Below the pieces are notes generated by a model. That model ran no database searches. It was given only the letters and a program-made list of their open reading frames with translations, and was not told the DNA's origin. 64,000 nucleotides of DNA from an uncultured Eubacteriales bacterium (GTDB lineage Bacteria; Bacillota; Clostridia; Oscillospirales; Acutalibacteraceae). This document shows, one piece after another, positions 43,889-52,928 of the stretch. Where the stretch lies: positions 42,873 to 106,872 of the forward strand of contig CASFBL010000013.1 of assembly GCA_949292775.1 (NCBI GenBank), in the 5' to 3' direction. The number at the start of each line of letters is the position of its first letter. Position 1 is the first letter of the stretch. Made by a program: the position numbers and the translations under genes.

Positions 43889-44608
43889 TTACAGGAGCTT
43901 CGCGGCTTCTTTGTCGAGATAAACGACCACATTCGGGTGGAACTGCAAAATGGACGCCGGGCAAACCGGGGTGACCTCGCCCTTGATCATCGCCGCCATG
44001 GCGTCTGCTTTTGCAGAGCCGGTTGCAATCATAACAATTTTTTTCGCTTTCATAATCGAACCGATGCCCATGGTCAGCGCATAGTGCGGCATGGGGTTCT
44101 CGTCGAAATATTTAGAGTTCGCGTCAATCGTGCTTTCTGTAAGCTTTACTTTGAACGCGCCTTTTGTGAAGCAAATAGACGGTTCGTTAAAACCGATGTG
44201 TCCGTTGCGGCCGATGCCTAAAAGCTGAATATCGATTTGCGCTTCGTCAATCTGCGCGTCGTAGTTTCTGCATTCTGCTTCCACATCTGTTGCGTTGCCG
44301 TCCAAGAAATGGACATTTTCTTCCTGAATATCTGTGTGGTCAAACAGCTGCTCGTGCATGAAGGTGTAATAGCTGTTTTTGTCGTTGCGCGGAAGACCGA
44401 CATATTCGTCCAAGTTGTAAGTCCGCACATCCTTAAGGCTTACCTCGCCCTTTTGGCAAGCACCGTATATGTATTGATAAGTCGGAACCGGAGACGCGCC
44501 GGTTGCAAGCCCCAAAACAATGTCCGGCTTTTTCTGAATGGCGTCCACAAACAATTTACCCGCCGCTTCGCCGATTTGAGCGGCATTGTCCATAATAATG
44601 ATTTCCAT
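43889..44608 (-). CDS. nagB: Glucosamine-6-phosphate deaminase
   Basis: A 239-residue enzyme converting glucosamine 6-phosphate to fructose 6-phosphate and ammonia. Motifs are LGLATGASPVPTY near the N-terminus, NLDEYVGL with the catalytic Asp, and GIGRNGHIGFNEP with the catalytic His. The start at 44608 has an AAAGGGTG site upstream; a GTG three codons earlier is possible. No nagA is nearby, and its promoter region is shared with the divergent acpS. Confidence 0.96.
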   Translation of the reverse strand: MEIIIMDNAAQIGEAAGKLFVDAIQKKPDIVLGLATGASPVPTYQYIYGACQKGEVSLKDVRTYNLDEYVGLPRNDKNSYYTFMHEQLFDHTDIQEENVHFLDGNATDVEAECRNYDAQIDEAQIDIQLLGIGRNGHIGFNEPSICFTKGAFKVKLTESTIDANSKYFDENPMPHYALTMGIGSIMKAKKIVMIATGSAKADAMAAMIKGEVTPVCPASILQFHPNVVVYLDKEAAKLL

Positions 44609-44758
44609 ATATTTCACCCTTTTCTTGGTTTTACAAGGTTTATTTTACCATATTTGTCCCCGTTTGCAACCGGATTTTCTAATTTTGTTGGAAATGCTTA
44701 CAAACCCCAAAAAATATGCTATACTTTTATTGGAAATCCGCGTGAAAGGATGGAAACT

Positions 44759-45130
44759 ATGATACGAAACGGCATTGACCTTGTGGAAATTGAGCGTATT
44801 CGCCGCTCTTTAGAAAGCCCGGCATTTTTGCAGAAGGTGTTTGGCGAACACGAGCGCGCCGCATTTTCCGAGCACGGCCTGCGAGCAGAAAGCGCCGCCG
44901 GTGCTTTTGCTGCAAAAGAAGCGTTTTCGAAAGCGCTTGGCACGGGAATTCGCGGTTTTTCTTTACAGGAGGTCGAAGTTTTGCACGACCGGTATGGCGC
45001 GCCTTATTTCCAATTATCGGGAAAAGCAGCCGCGATTGCCGCAGAAATGAATCTTCAGTTTGCGCTGAGCATTACACACACACAAGACTACGCCGCCGCG
45101 GTTGTGACCGCTTTTGGAAAGGAGCTTTAA
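44759..45130 (+). CDS. acpS: Holo-[acyl-carrier-protein] synthase
   Basis: A 123-residue phosphopantetheinyl transferase that loads the CoA arm onto ACP. The magnesium-binding Asp is in GIDLVEIERI, and the AAKEAFSKALGTG segment holds the catalytic Glu/Lys. FALSITHTQDYAAAVV is the C-terminal strand pair. It is 3 bases from the NAD(P)HX repair gene, an arrangement common in Firmicutes. Confidence 0.97.
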   Translation: MIRNGIDLVEIERIRRSLESPAFLQKVFGEHERAAFSEHGLRAESAAGAFAAKEAFSKALGTGIRGFSLQEVEVLHDRYGAPYFQLSGKAAAIAAEMNLQFALSITHTQDYAAAVVTAFGKEL

Positions 45131-45133
45131 ACT

Positions 45134-46669
45134 ATGATTCCGATTTTATCGACACAAGAGATAAAAGCCCTGGAGACCGCTGCAGACGCACAGGGCATTT
45201 CCTATCTGCGGCTGATGGAAAACGCGGGTTCTGCCTGCGCAAAAGCCATTCGAACACGCTTTGACAACACGGACAAGCGCAAGGTCATTGTTTTGTGCGG
45301 CAAAGGGAAAAACGGCGGAGACGGCTTTGTCGCCGCAAGAAAACTGCAAGAAAACGGTTATGAGGTGCGCGTCCTTTTGACCAGCGGTTCCCCCACGGCA
45401 GAAAACGCACAGGAAATGTTCAGCCGCCTTACAGAGCTGGAAATCCCGGTTGAGCCTTATGACGAGGCTTCCGAGCGGCAGCGCGCGCGTTTGCAGGCGG
45501 CAGACATTATTATTGACGCTGTATTCGGCACAGGCTTTTCGGGCGTTTTGCCGGAAAATTTACAAAAGCTATTCGCCTTTCTCACGAGCTGCAAGGGGTT
45601 TGTGGTCTCTATTGATTTGCCGAGCGGATTGAGCGCAGACACAAATACCGTAGAAAGCGGTGCGGTATTCGCGGACCTCACCATTTCTGTCATGGCACTG
45701 AAAAAGGCTTTGGTCAGTGCTCCGGCAAGGGATTATGCGGGCGAAGTGCAAGTCGTTTCGATTGGGATCCCCAAAGAATTATATGCTTCTTGCGACAAGC
45801 TTGTCACCTTTACAAAGAGCGAAATCGCCGACTGGTTCCCGCAAAGGAAATCCGACGCCAACAAAGGCTCTTTCGGCAAGGCGCTTATCGTTGCGGGAAG
45901 CTATGAAATGCCCGGTGCAGCGCTGCTTTCCTCGTCTGCATGTGTCGAAACAGGCGCGGGGCTTGTGCGGCTTGCATTTCCGGAATGTGCTTATGCAGCC
46001 GTCACGGCCGCTGTGCCTGAGAAGGTACTTTTGCCGTTGAAAGCCAACCGCTTCGGCCGTATTTCTGCACAAGATGAAAAGCGGTTGCTTGACGCCCTGT
46101 CAAGTTCAACAGCTTGCCTGGTTGGCTGTGGGCTTGGGGTGGATTATGACACGCAAACGCTGGTGCGCTCGATGCTTCGAAACGCAAAAGTTCCATTGAT
46201 TTTAGACGCAGACGGCATAAACGCCATGCAAGACGACATAGATATGATACGGGAAGCAGAAGCGCCGGTCATTTTGACCCCACACCCCGGCGAAGCCGCT
46301 CGCCTGCTCGGCTGCACAGCGCAGGATGTGCAGGCAGACCGTGAAGACGCCTGCCGTGCGCTTTGCGAGAAAACCAAAGCAACTGTCGTGCTGAAAGGCG
46401 CCGGGACGCTCATTTCAAATGACGGCGTGCATTTCTCAATGAATCAGACCGGCAATTCCGGTATGGCGACTGCCGGAAGCGGCGATGTGCTGGCGGGCAT
46501 GATTTTAGGGCTTTTGTGCATTGGGCTTTCGCCTTTAGAAGCTTGTATAGCCGGTGCGCATATTCACGGGCTCGCCGGAGACACGGTAAGTGCCGCTTAT
46601 TCTCAATGCGGCAATACACCGTCTAAAATGCTTCAGGTTCTGCCGAAGCTGCTCTCTCAATTTGAATAA
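45134..46669 (+). CDS. nnrDE: Bifunctional NAD(P)HX epimerase / ADP-dependent dehydratase
   Basis: A 511-residue metabolite-repair fusion. The N-terminal YjeF_N epimerase domain (about 1-210) has CGKGKNGGDGFVAARKL and DAVFGTGFSG. The C-terminal carbohydrate-kinase-like dehydratase domain has GSYEMPGAALLSS, LTPHPGEAARLLG and the ATP/ADP site NSGMATAGSGDVLAGM. It restores damaged NADHX and NADPHX. Together with acpS it forms a short operon, and the following lipoprotein gene starts within 20 bases. Confidence 0.96.
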   Translation: MIPILSTQEIKALETAADAQGISYLRLMENAGSACAKAIRTRFDNTDKRKVIVLCGKGKNGGDGFVAARKLQENGYEVRVLLTSGSPTAENAQEMFSRLTELEIPVEPYDEASERQRARLQAADIIIDAVFGTGFSGVLPENLQKLFAFLTSCKGFVVSIDLPSGLSADTNTVESGAVFADLTISVMALKKALVSAPARDYAGEVQVVSIGIPKELYASCDKLVTFTKSEIADWFPQRKSDANKGSFGKALIVAGSYEMPGAALLSSSACVETGAGLVRLAFPECAYAAVTAAVPEKVLLPLKANRFGRISAQDEKRLLDALSSSTACLVGCGLGVDYDTQTLVRSMLRNAKVPLILDADGINAMQDDIDMIREAEAPVILTPHPGEAARLLGCTAQDVQADREDACRALCEKTKATVVLKGAGTLISNDGVHFSMNQTGNSGMATAGSGDVLAGMILGLLCIGLSPLEACIAGAHIHGLAGDTVSAAYSQCGNTPSKMLQVLPKLLSQFE

Positions 46670-46686
46670 CGGAGGTGACGCCCTCC

Positions 46687-47211
46687 TTGCGGCGTGTGTT
46701 TTTTGCTCTTGCAGCGGGGCTATTCCTTTTCTGCTGCGGATGTCAAAAATCAACCGATGAAGCACCGGCACAGCCCATTGCTGCGGCATTTTCGGCAACG
46801 GTTTCCATTGCACAGGGGGAATTTTCCTGTACTGCCGCCGTGACCAAAAGTGCGGACGGCACCTTTGAAACCGTTTTAGAGACGCCGACAGCTTTAAAAG
46901 GACTTACCATTACGCAAACAGACGAAGCCTGTTCGTTTGCCTTTGCCGGGCTGACACTGGAGACGCCGCCCGCCCTTTTGCCGGACGCGGCTTTTTCAAG
47001 CTGCATGCTCGAAGCTGTGGAAACCTTGCAGGAAAGCACACGATTTGTTACCGCCGAGCACGGCGACAATATCGTTTACAGCGGCAGAACAAAAAACGGA
47101 GATCTCTTCACTTTCACGCAGGAAAAAGAAACCGGCAAGCCGCTTTCGCTGGAATTTTCCGACAGGCAGCTGACAATTACATTCACAGACTATCAAGAAA
47201 GCAAAACATAA
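46687..47211 (+). CDS. Hypothetical lipoprotein
   Basis: A 174-residue exported protein. The N-terminal helix (FFALAAGLFLFCCGC) ends in a lipobox-like C-C-G-C; the mature part is beta-rich with repeating Thr/Ala segments, like a small wall-side domain. I prefer the TTG start at 46687 because GGAGG (46671-46675) overlaps the earlier GTG at 46675. No family recognised. It is probably cotranscribed with acpS and nnrDE and ends at a terminator. Confidence 0.65.
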   Translation: MRRVFFALAAGLFLFCCGCQKSTDEAPAQPIAAAFSATVSIAQGEFSCTAAVTKSADGTFETVLETPTALKGLTITQTDEACSFAFAGLTLETPPALLPDAAFSSCMLEAVETLQESTRFVTAEHGDNIVYSGRTKNGDLFTFTQEKETGKPLSLEFSDRQLTITFTDYQESKT

Positions 47212-47252
47212 AAAACCGCTTTGCACTTGCATGCAAAGCGGTTTTCTTTTTG
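47212..47252. terminator. Terminator between the lipoprotein gene and yhcH
   Basis: Stem AAAACCGCTTTGCA / TGCAAAGCGGTTTT around CTTGCA, followed on the plus strand by CTTTTTG. A runs upstream let it work on both strands for convergent genes. Confidence 0.9.
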
Positions 47253-47262
47253 GTCTTACATA

Positions 47263-47721
<459 letters not shown>

Positions 47722-48549
47722 TTATTCTCCTTTCTTGGCATCCTCAATCATATGCACATTCAAGTGGTTATAAGTCATTTCAATGCCGTGGCGGTCGAAA
47801 TCCGCCTTGATTTGTTCAAGCAGCGCATAGCGCGCCGGCCAGTAATCGCCGGTTGCTACCCACGCACGGACGATGTAACAAATACTGCTGTCGTCAAACG
47901 AAGATACCGCAGCAAACGGCGGGTCAGGCTCATCTAAAAACTTACCGACCGTTTTCACGGACTCCAAAAGCGAAGTACGAACCAACGCAATCGGCGCATC
48001 ATAGGAAGCGGATATCTCCAAATCGACCCGGCGTTTCTCTTGCGTGGTATAATTGATAATCTTGGTCGAAATGATTTTGCTGTTTGGAACATAAATCATT
48101 TTGTTGTCTACAGTAGTAATGCGTGTGTGGATAAGCCCAATCATCTGCACTGTGCCGCCGACATCGTCGATATCCACATAGTCGCCCAGCTTAAAAGGTT
48201 TTGAAACCATAAGCATGATGCCGCTTGCGAGGTTGGAAAGGGAATCCTGCACGGCAAGCGACGCGGCAAGACCCACCACAGAAAACGCTGCCAGCAAAGA
48301 TGTTACCGAAACGCCCAGCGCGTCAATAACAATCATCGTTGTGACAAAATATAAAATCAGTTTAATGAAAAAGCGCAGAATCTTTTTGAGCGTATCGTCA
48401 ATGCTGACGCGCCGCATGACCCGTTCAAACAAGCGCATAATAATGCGCATAATCAAGTAACAGATTACAAACGCAATTACGGCGGCTAAAATTTTACCGA
48501 CCGTAAAATTGCCGACCGAATAATCTAATATCTCATGAATTTTTTCCAT
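47722..48549 (-). CDS. Small-conductance mechanosensitive channel, MscS family
   Basis: A 275-residue channel with three membrane helices; the pore helix is SLLAAFSVVGLAASLAVQDSLSN (given here in two overlapping parts: SLLAAFSVVGLAAS and LAVQDSLSN), then FKLGDYVDIDDVGGTV and a cytoplasmic domain with VPNSKIIS. It releases solutes on hypo-osmotic shock. Encoded between YhhN-like and YhcH-like genes in one minus-strand run. Confidence 0.94.
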   Translation of the reverse strand: MEKIHEILDYSVGNFTVGKILAAVIAFVICYLIMRIIMRLFERVMRRVSIDDTLKKILRFFIKLILYFVTTMIVIDALGVSVTSLLAAFSVVGLAASLAVQDSLSNLASGIMLMVSKPFKLGDYVDIDDVGGTVQMIGLIHTRITTVDNKMIYVPNSKIISTKIINYTTQEKRRVDLEISASYDAPIALVRTSLLESVKTVGKFLDEPDPPFAAVSSFDDSSICYIVRAWVATGDYWPARYALLEQIKADFDRHGIEMTYNHLNVHMIEDAKKGE

Positions 48550-48578
48550 TTGCTATCCTCGTTGCCCTGTGCCGCCTG

Positions 48579-49274
48579 TTATTTGGCAAACAGAATGGTC
48601 GCCGCCATGGTAAACTGCGCCGCATAATACAGCGTATGATTTAAAATGATATTGAACTTTGTGTTTTTGCCTTCTGCAAAATACATGCCTGAAAGCACCA
48701 AATCGGAGAGCAGGAACAAAAGCCCGCCGACGGACATAACCACCCACATGGTTTGGAAGCCCGTAATATAGGCGGTTACCATAGCCGTTGTCATTGTCAG
48801 CGCCAGCATGAAGGAATACAGGAAAACAATCCATTTGAATTTGCCATAGTGCATTTTCAAAGGTTTTTCAAGCAAAATTGCGATAACAGCAATCACGAGC
48901 GCCGCCGCCACAGAAACAATGGCAGTCCCCCATGTGTAAGGGCTTGCCGAATATTCTGCAGCAACAAAGCTGATGTGCCCGATTAAAAAGAAAATAAAGC
49001 CGGAATAAAGGTAAGAATCCTTATCCTGCAAATAAATCCACTTTAAGTCGAGCCAAACATCACCCAAAAGCCCGCAGATAAGGCCGAAGGTCATAAAAGA
49101 GCCGAAGCCCAAGAAACTGCGGTTTGTGTTGGTCGCCGCCACCGCCGTTGCAATAAAGCAAAGGCTGGCAACTGCTTTGGCATACAATGCGGCAATCCCG
49201 CCGCGCTTTACACGAAGGGTCAGGAAAACTGCCGTTGCAAGCAGTCCGATTACTAAAAGAATCCAATAATACAA
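48579..49274 (-). CDS. YhhN-family membrane protein (lysoplasmalogenase-like)
   Basis: A 231-residue protein with about eight membrane helices. The YhhN/TMEM86 pattern is visible in FGLICGLLGDVWLDL, GHISFVAAEY and LFLLSDLVLSG; the paired Asp residues in membrane-facing segments are the family hallmark. Animal members hydrolyse lysoplasmalogen. Anaerobic clostridia make plasmalogens, so a lipid role is plausible; activity is inferred. Confidence 0.82.
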   Translation of the reverse strand: MYYWILLVIGLLATAVFLTLRVKRGGIAALYAKAVASLCFIATAVAATNTNRSFLGFGSFMTFGLICGLLGDVWLDLKWIYLQDKDSYLYSGFIFFLIGHISFVAAEYSASPYTWGTAIVSVAAALVIAVIAILLEKPLKMHYGKFKWIVFLYSFMLALTMTTAMVTAYITGFQTMWVVMSVGGLLFLLSDLVLSGMYFAEGKNTKFNIILNHTLYYAAQFTMAATILFAK

Positions 49275-49361
49275 AAAACCACTCCTAAGCGCTTTCTTTT
49301 ATGCCACATAATATACAATATTTTTCAGAATTTTTCAATATATTTTGGGAAAAATCAGAAA

Positions 49362-49658
49362 TTACACCTCATAATCCGCCGCGAGACGCGCCTGCACATA
49401 GGGCGCCGAGCGTTCTTTATGTGCCAAGTGCAGCGGATGGTTTTGAAATGCGCGAACGGCTTCTAAAGATTCCAGCTCTGCGTAAAACACAAAATCACAG
49501 TCGCTGCCCTTTACCGCTTCGCCGATTTCACACGAAAGAAGCCCCGGGATGTTCCCTTGAAGCCCTTTGACAGACGCACGAAGCATGGAAAGCACTTCAT
49601 TGCGGTTGTCGTCATTTACCTGGTCTGAAAACTTCCAAAATAAAATATGACGAACCAT
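49362..49658 (-). CDS. Dabb (stress-responsive alpha/beta-barrel) family protein
   Basis: A 98-residue ferredoxin-like dimeric barrel: MVRHILFWKF at the start, CDFVFYAELESLEAVRAFQ and a terminal HLAHKERSAPYV with the conserved His. The start at 49658 has GGAGGTG upstream; a longer frame to 49853 would run through the T-box promoter of the opposite operon. Ligand unknown. Confidence 0.85.
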   Translation of the reverse strand: MVRHILFWKFSDQVNDDNRNEVLSMLRASVKGLQGNIPGLLSCEIGEAVKGSDCDFVFYAELESLEAVRAFQNHPLHLAHKERSAPYVQARLAADYEV

Positions 49659-49694
49659 TTTAATCACCTCCACAAAACACAAAAAAATAAAGTG

Positions 49695-49723
49695 TTGACA
49701 AAACCGGAAAACTGTGATTAAAT
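49695..49723 (+). promoter_or_regulatory. Promoter of the T-box-controlled ABC operon
   Basis: TTGACA (49695-49700), 17-base spacer, TTAAAT (49718-49723), followed by the T-box leader. Confidence 0.75.
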
Positions 49724-49734
49724 TGGATAAACCG

Positions 49735-49980
49735 TTGAAACGGAAGTAAAACTGCACAACCGGGTTTAAAGAGAGTGGGCGGCGGTGAGAATCCCACAGC
49801 TTCGGCGCAGACAAATGGTCCGTTGAGGGTGCATTGAAAAGATGCAACGGCACTTTCCCGTTACAGAAAGAGGAATATGTCAGTATTCCGTTAAAGGTGG
49901 GCAGAGTTTTCTGTCAATCAAGGTGGTACCGCAGGTTTTTCGCCTGTCCTTGTTTTTTCACAAGGGCAGGCTTTTTGTTT
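49735..49980 (+). promoter_or_regulatory. T-box riboswitch (tRNA-sensing leader), specifier ATG or TGG
   Basis: The conserved T-box sequence AAGGTGGTACCGC is at 49920-49932, followed by the terminator GCCTGTCCTTG / CAAGGGCAGGC and T run (49942-49980). Stem I has the lower helix AACGG/CCGTT, an AGTA loop-E element on its 5' side (49745-49748 region), an upper helix CTGC/GCAG and the apical GGCGGTGAGAATCC loop. The 3' side of the specifier loop is ACAAATGGT (49811-49819). Aligned to known leaders (four bases, codon, two bases) the specifier is ATG (Met, 49815-49817); shifted by one base it is TGG (Trp). Uncharged tRNA would let transcription continue into the transporter genes. Confidence 0.92.
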
Positions 49981-50030
49981 TCGCGGGCAGCCGACTGACA
50001 ACAAGATTAATTTTTTCGGAGGAAAAGAAA

Positions 50031-51026
50031 ATGAAAAAGATCGTATCCCTTCTGCTTTCCGTCGTTTTGGTGCTCGGTCTGTTTACCGCCTGCGGCAACA
50101 ACGCGGAAACCGACACAAGCCTCGACACCCCGCGTGACTCGGACGAAGTTTATAAAGTTGCTATTGTGCAGCTGATTGACAACAACGCATTCACGGAAAT
50201 GCGCGAAGCTTTCATCAGCAGAATGCGCGCGCTCGGCTATGACGAAGCCAAAATGACCTTTGACATCAAAAACGCGCAGGGCGACTCTTCTGCACTCAAC
50301 AGCATTTGCGAGGGCTTAAAGACCGCTGACTATGATTTGGTCGTGCCGATTGTAACCCCCGCGACGATTGCAGTCGTCAACCAGGAGCTTTCCTGCCCCA
50401 CGGCGTTCATTTCGGTGACTGACCCGGTTTCTTCCGGCATTTTGACCACCATGGAAGCGCCCGACAAAAACGCAACCGGCACTTCCAACATTGTTCCGGT
50501 TGACCAGATTTTCACACTTGCAAAGACTTTGACCCCGTCGGTTAAAAATATTGGTATTCTCTATTGCTCCGGCGAACAGAACGCCGTGCAGACCGCCGAA
50601 AAGGCAAAGACATATTTGAGCGCAAACGGCTACACCTACAAGGAAGTTACCGTGGCAAGCTCCGCGGAAGTCCAGCAGGCCGCCCAGTCGCTTGCAGCCG
50701 ATGTAGATGCGATTTACATTCCGATTGACTCTACTGTTCAGGCAGCCATGGCACAGGTCGTGGAAGCGGCAAACGCTAAGAAAATCCCGGTTTACGGCAG
50801 TGACCCGGTTATGGTGCAGTCCGGCGCGCTTGCTTGCGTCAGCGTCAGCAACACACAGCTTGGTGAAAAATCCGCCGAAATGGCAGACGAGATTCTCCGC
50901 GGCAAAAAGGTTTCGGAAGTTCCGGCAGTCGCTATGGAAGAATTCCAATATGTCATCGGCAAATCTGCGGCGAGCACACTCGGCGTCACCATTCCTGCCG
51001 GCGACAATTACACCGTGATCGGCTAA
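50031..51026 (+). CDS. ABC transporter substrate-binding lipoprotein (TrpX/PF04392 type)
   Basis: A 331-residue lipoprotein with lipobox LFTAC (Cys at residue 21) and a two-lobed type I binding fold (VAIVQLIDNNAFTEMREAFI, CPTAFISVTDPVSSGIL, VYGSDPVMVQSGALACVSV). The family is the ABC_sub_bind group paired with a single permease and ATPase. T-box-controlled members of this group import tryptophan (TrpXYZ). GGAGG precedes the ATG at 50031. The ligand depends on how the T-box specifier is read. Confidence 0.88.
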   Translation: MKKIVSLLLSVVLVLGLFTACGNNAETDTSLDTPRDSDEVYKVAIVQLIDNNAFTEMREAFISRMRALGYDEAKMTFDIKNAQGDSSALNSICEGLKTADYDLVVPIVTPATIAVVNQELSCPTAFISVTDPVSSGILTTMEAPDKNATGTSNIVPVDQIFTLAKTLTPSVKNIGILYCSGEQNAVQTAEKAKTYLSANGYTYKEVTVASSAEVQQAAQSLAADVDAIYIPIDSTVQAAMAQVVEAANAKKIPVYGSDPVMVQSGALACVSVSNTQLGEKSAEMADEILRGKKVSEVPAVAMEEFQYVIGKSAASTLGVTIPAGDNYTVIG

Positions 51027-51093
51027 GCTTCGTTTTTCTCCGGGCGGCGATGCCGCCCGGTTTGTATCTTTTACATGCAGGTGATTTTTTCCT

Positions 51094-51996
51094 ATGGCAA
51101 TCGTAACAAGCGCAGTCCTTTTGGGACTGCAATACGCCCTTTTGGCGCTCGGTGTTTACATAACCTTCCGGGTGCTGAACATCCCCGACCTTACCGTAGA
51201 CGGCAGTTTTACATTCGGCGCGGCGGTCTCGGCGCTTTTGAGCATTGCAGGCCACCCGTTTTTGGGCCTTCTTGCGGCGCTTGCAAGCGGTGCGGCTGCC
51301 GGTATTGTGACCGGCTTTTTACAGACGAAAGCGGGCATTCATCCGATTTTAGCCGGTATTCTCACTATGAGCGGGCTTTACACCGTTAACATTACGATTA
51401 TGGGCGCGCCGAATCTTTCGCTCATCGGCAAACCCCGGTTTTATGAGTTTTTATATAAGCTTTTACCCGACGCAGACAAAGACTTATTGAAAATTCTTGC
51501 CGTCGGCGTGATTTGCACCGGTATCTGCGTATTGCTCATTCTCTTTTTCCGCACGGTATTCGGGCTTTGCATCCGTGCGACCGGCAACAATGAAGATATG
51601 GTGCGTGCGTCGTCTATCAACACCAACATGACAAAAATCACGGCGCTTGCCATTGCAAACGCACTTGTCGCCCTTTCCGGCGGCTTGATTGCACAGACCA
51701 GCGGCTATGCCGATGTCAACGGCGGCAGCGGCATGATTGTTGTTGGGCTTGCGTCTGTCATTATCGGTGAAGTGATTTTCGGCAAACGCTCTTTGTGGCT
51801 GGGGCTTGTTTCCGCAATTGTCGGCTCCACGGTCTATCGTCTGATTATTGCGCTGGCACTGGAAACCAGCATTTTCTCCGCCAACGCATTAAAACTCATC
51901 TCGGCGGTCATTGTTGCGATTACGCTGTCTGTACCGGCAATGCGTAAAGCGCTTTCCGACAGCCGCAGAAAAAAGGAGGCGCGCCGAAATGCTTGA
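51094..51996 (+). CDS. ABC transporter permease (TrpY-type)
   Basis: A 300-residue permease with about eight to nine hydrophobic segments, related to the BPD_transp_2 family (FRVLNIPDLTVDGSFTFGAA near residue 30, LSGGLIAQTSGYADVNGGSGM, VGLASVIIGEVIFGKRSLW). It is encoded 67 bases after the binding protein and overlaps the ATPase gene by 8 bases. The cognate substrate is shared with 50031-51026. Confidence 0.9.
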   Translation: MAIVTSAVLLGLQYALLALGVYITFRVLNIPDLTVDGSFTFGAAVSALLSIAGHPFLGLLAALASGAAAGIVTGFLQTKAGIHPILAGILTMSGLYTVNITIMGAPNLSLIGKPRFYEFLYKLLPDADKDLLKILAVGVICTGICVLLILFFRTVFGLCIRATGNNEDMVRASSINTNMTKITALAIANALVALSGGLIAQTSGYADVNGGSGMIVVGLASVIIGEVIFGKRSLWLGLVSAIVGSTVYRLIIALALETSIFSANALKLISAVIVAITLSVPAMRKALSDSRRKKEARRNA

Positions 51997-52789
51997 AATT
52001 CGAGAAATCACCAAAACCTTTTTAAAAGGAACACCCAACGAGCACACCGCGCTGCGCGAGCTTTCACTTTCGCTTCAAAGCGGCGATTTTGTGACCGTGA
52101 TTGGTTCCAACGGCGCGGGAAAATCCACACTGTTCAACGCGGTGGCCGGCAGTTTTCTTTGCGACAGCGGGCGGATTGTATTGGACGGCAAGGACATCAC
52201 ATACCAAAAAGAGCATAAGCGCGCTAAGCAAATCGGCCGGATTTTCCAAGACCCGATGAAAGGCACGGCGCCCGACCTTACGGTAGAAGAAAACATGGCG
52301 CTCGCCTATTCAAAAGCGACGCGCAATATTCTTTCTTCAGCACGGCGCAAAAAAGACCTTGCGTTTTTCCATGAGATGCTTAAGAAACTTGACATGGGGC
52401 TGGAAGACCGCATGCGCACCAAAATGGGGCAGCTTTCCGGCGGTCAGCGTCAGGCAGTAACGCTTTTGATGAGCACGATGGTCACGCCCAAGCTCCTGCT
52501 TTTGGACGAGCACACCGCGGCGCTCGACCCGGTAACCGCGCAAAAGGTGTTGGACATCACCAAGGAAATCGTTTCCGAAAACCACATCACAACGATGATG
52601 ATTACCCACAACATCAACCAGGCGCTACACACCGGCAACCGCACGATCATGCTTTCCGCGGGGCAAATCGTTTTGGATTTAAAAGGCGAAGAACGCGCAA
52701 AAATCACCATTCCGGAACTTATGGAAATGTATCAGGAAAAAGCCGGAAAGGCGCTCGACAACGACCGTATGCTTTTGTCGGAAGTTTAA
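51989..52789 (+). CDS. ABC transporter ATP-binding protein (TrpZ-type)
   Basis: A 266-residue ATPase with Walker A GSNGAGKST, Q-loop GRIFQDPMKG, signature LSGGQRQAV, Walker B LLLLDEHTAALDP (His follows Glu, as is usual in this subfamily) and switch His in ITHNINQAL. The start at 51989 has AAGGAGG upstream; an extended frame to 51911 overlaps the permease and is not needed. Confidence 0.95.
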   Translation: MLEIREITKTFLKGTPNEHTALRELSLSLQSGDFVTVIGSNGAGKSTLFNAVAGSFLCDSGRIVLDGKDITYQKEHKRAKQIGRIFQDPMKGTAPDLTVEENMALAYSKATRNILSSARRKKDLAFFHEMLKKLDMGLEDRMRTKMGQLSGGQRQAVTLLMSTMVTPKLLLLDEHTAALDPVTAQKVLDITKEIVSENHITTMMITHNINQALHTGNRTIMLSAGQIVLDLKGEERAKITIPELMEMYQEKAGKALDNDRMLLSEV

Positions 52790-52803
52790 GCTATTAAAAA
52801 CAG

Positions 52804-52841
52804 AAAAGAGTCGGAAAAAAAGACTTCCGGCTCTTTTTTTT
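52804..52841 (+). terminator. Terminator of the ABC operon
   Basis: Stem AAAAGAGTCGGAA / TTCCGGCTCTTTT around a short A-rich loop, followed by more T. Confidence 0.88.
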
Positions 52842-52928
52842 GATTTTACCCGTCTTTTTCAAAAAGGCGTTTACCTTTCTATAAAAAAATGCTATACTGT
52901 TTTTTAGCAACAGGGAGGCGAAAAAGCC

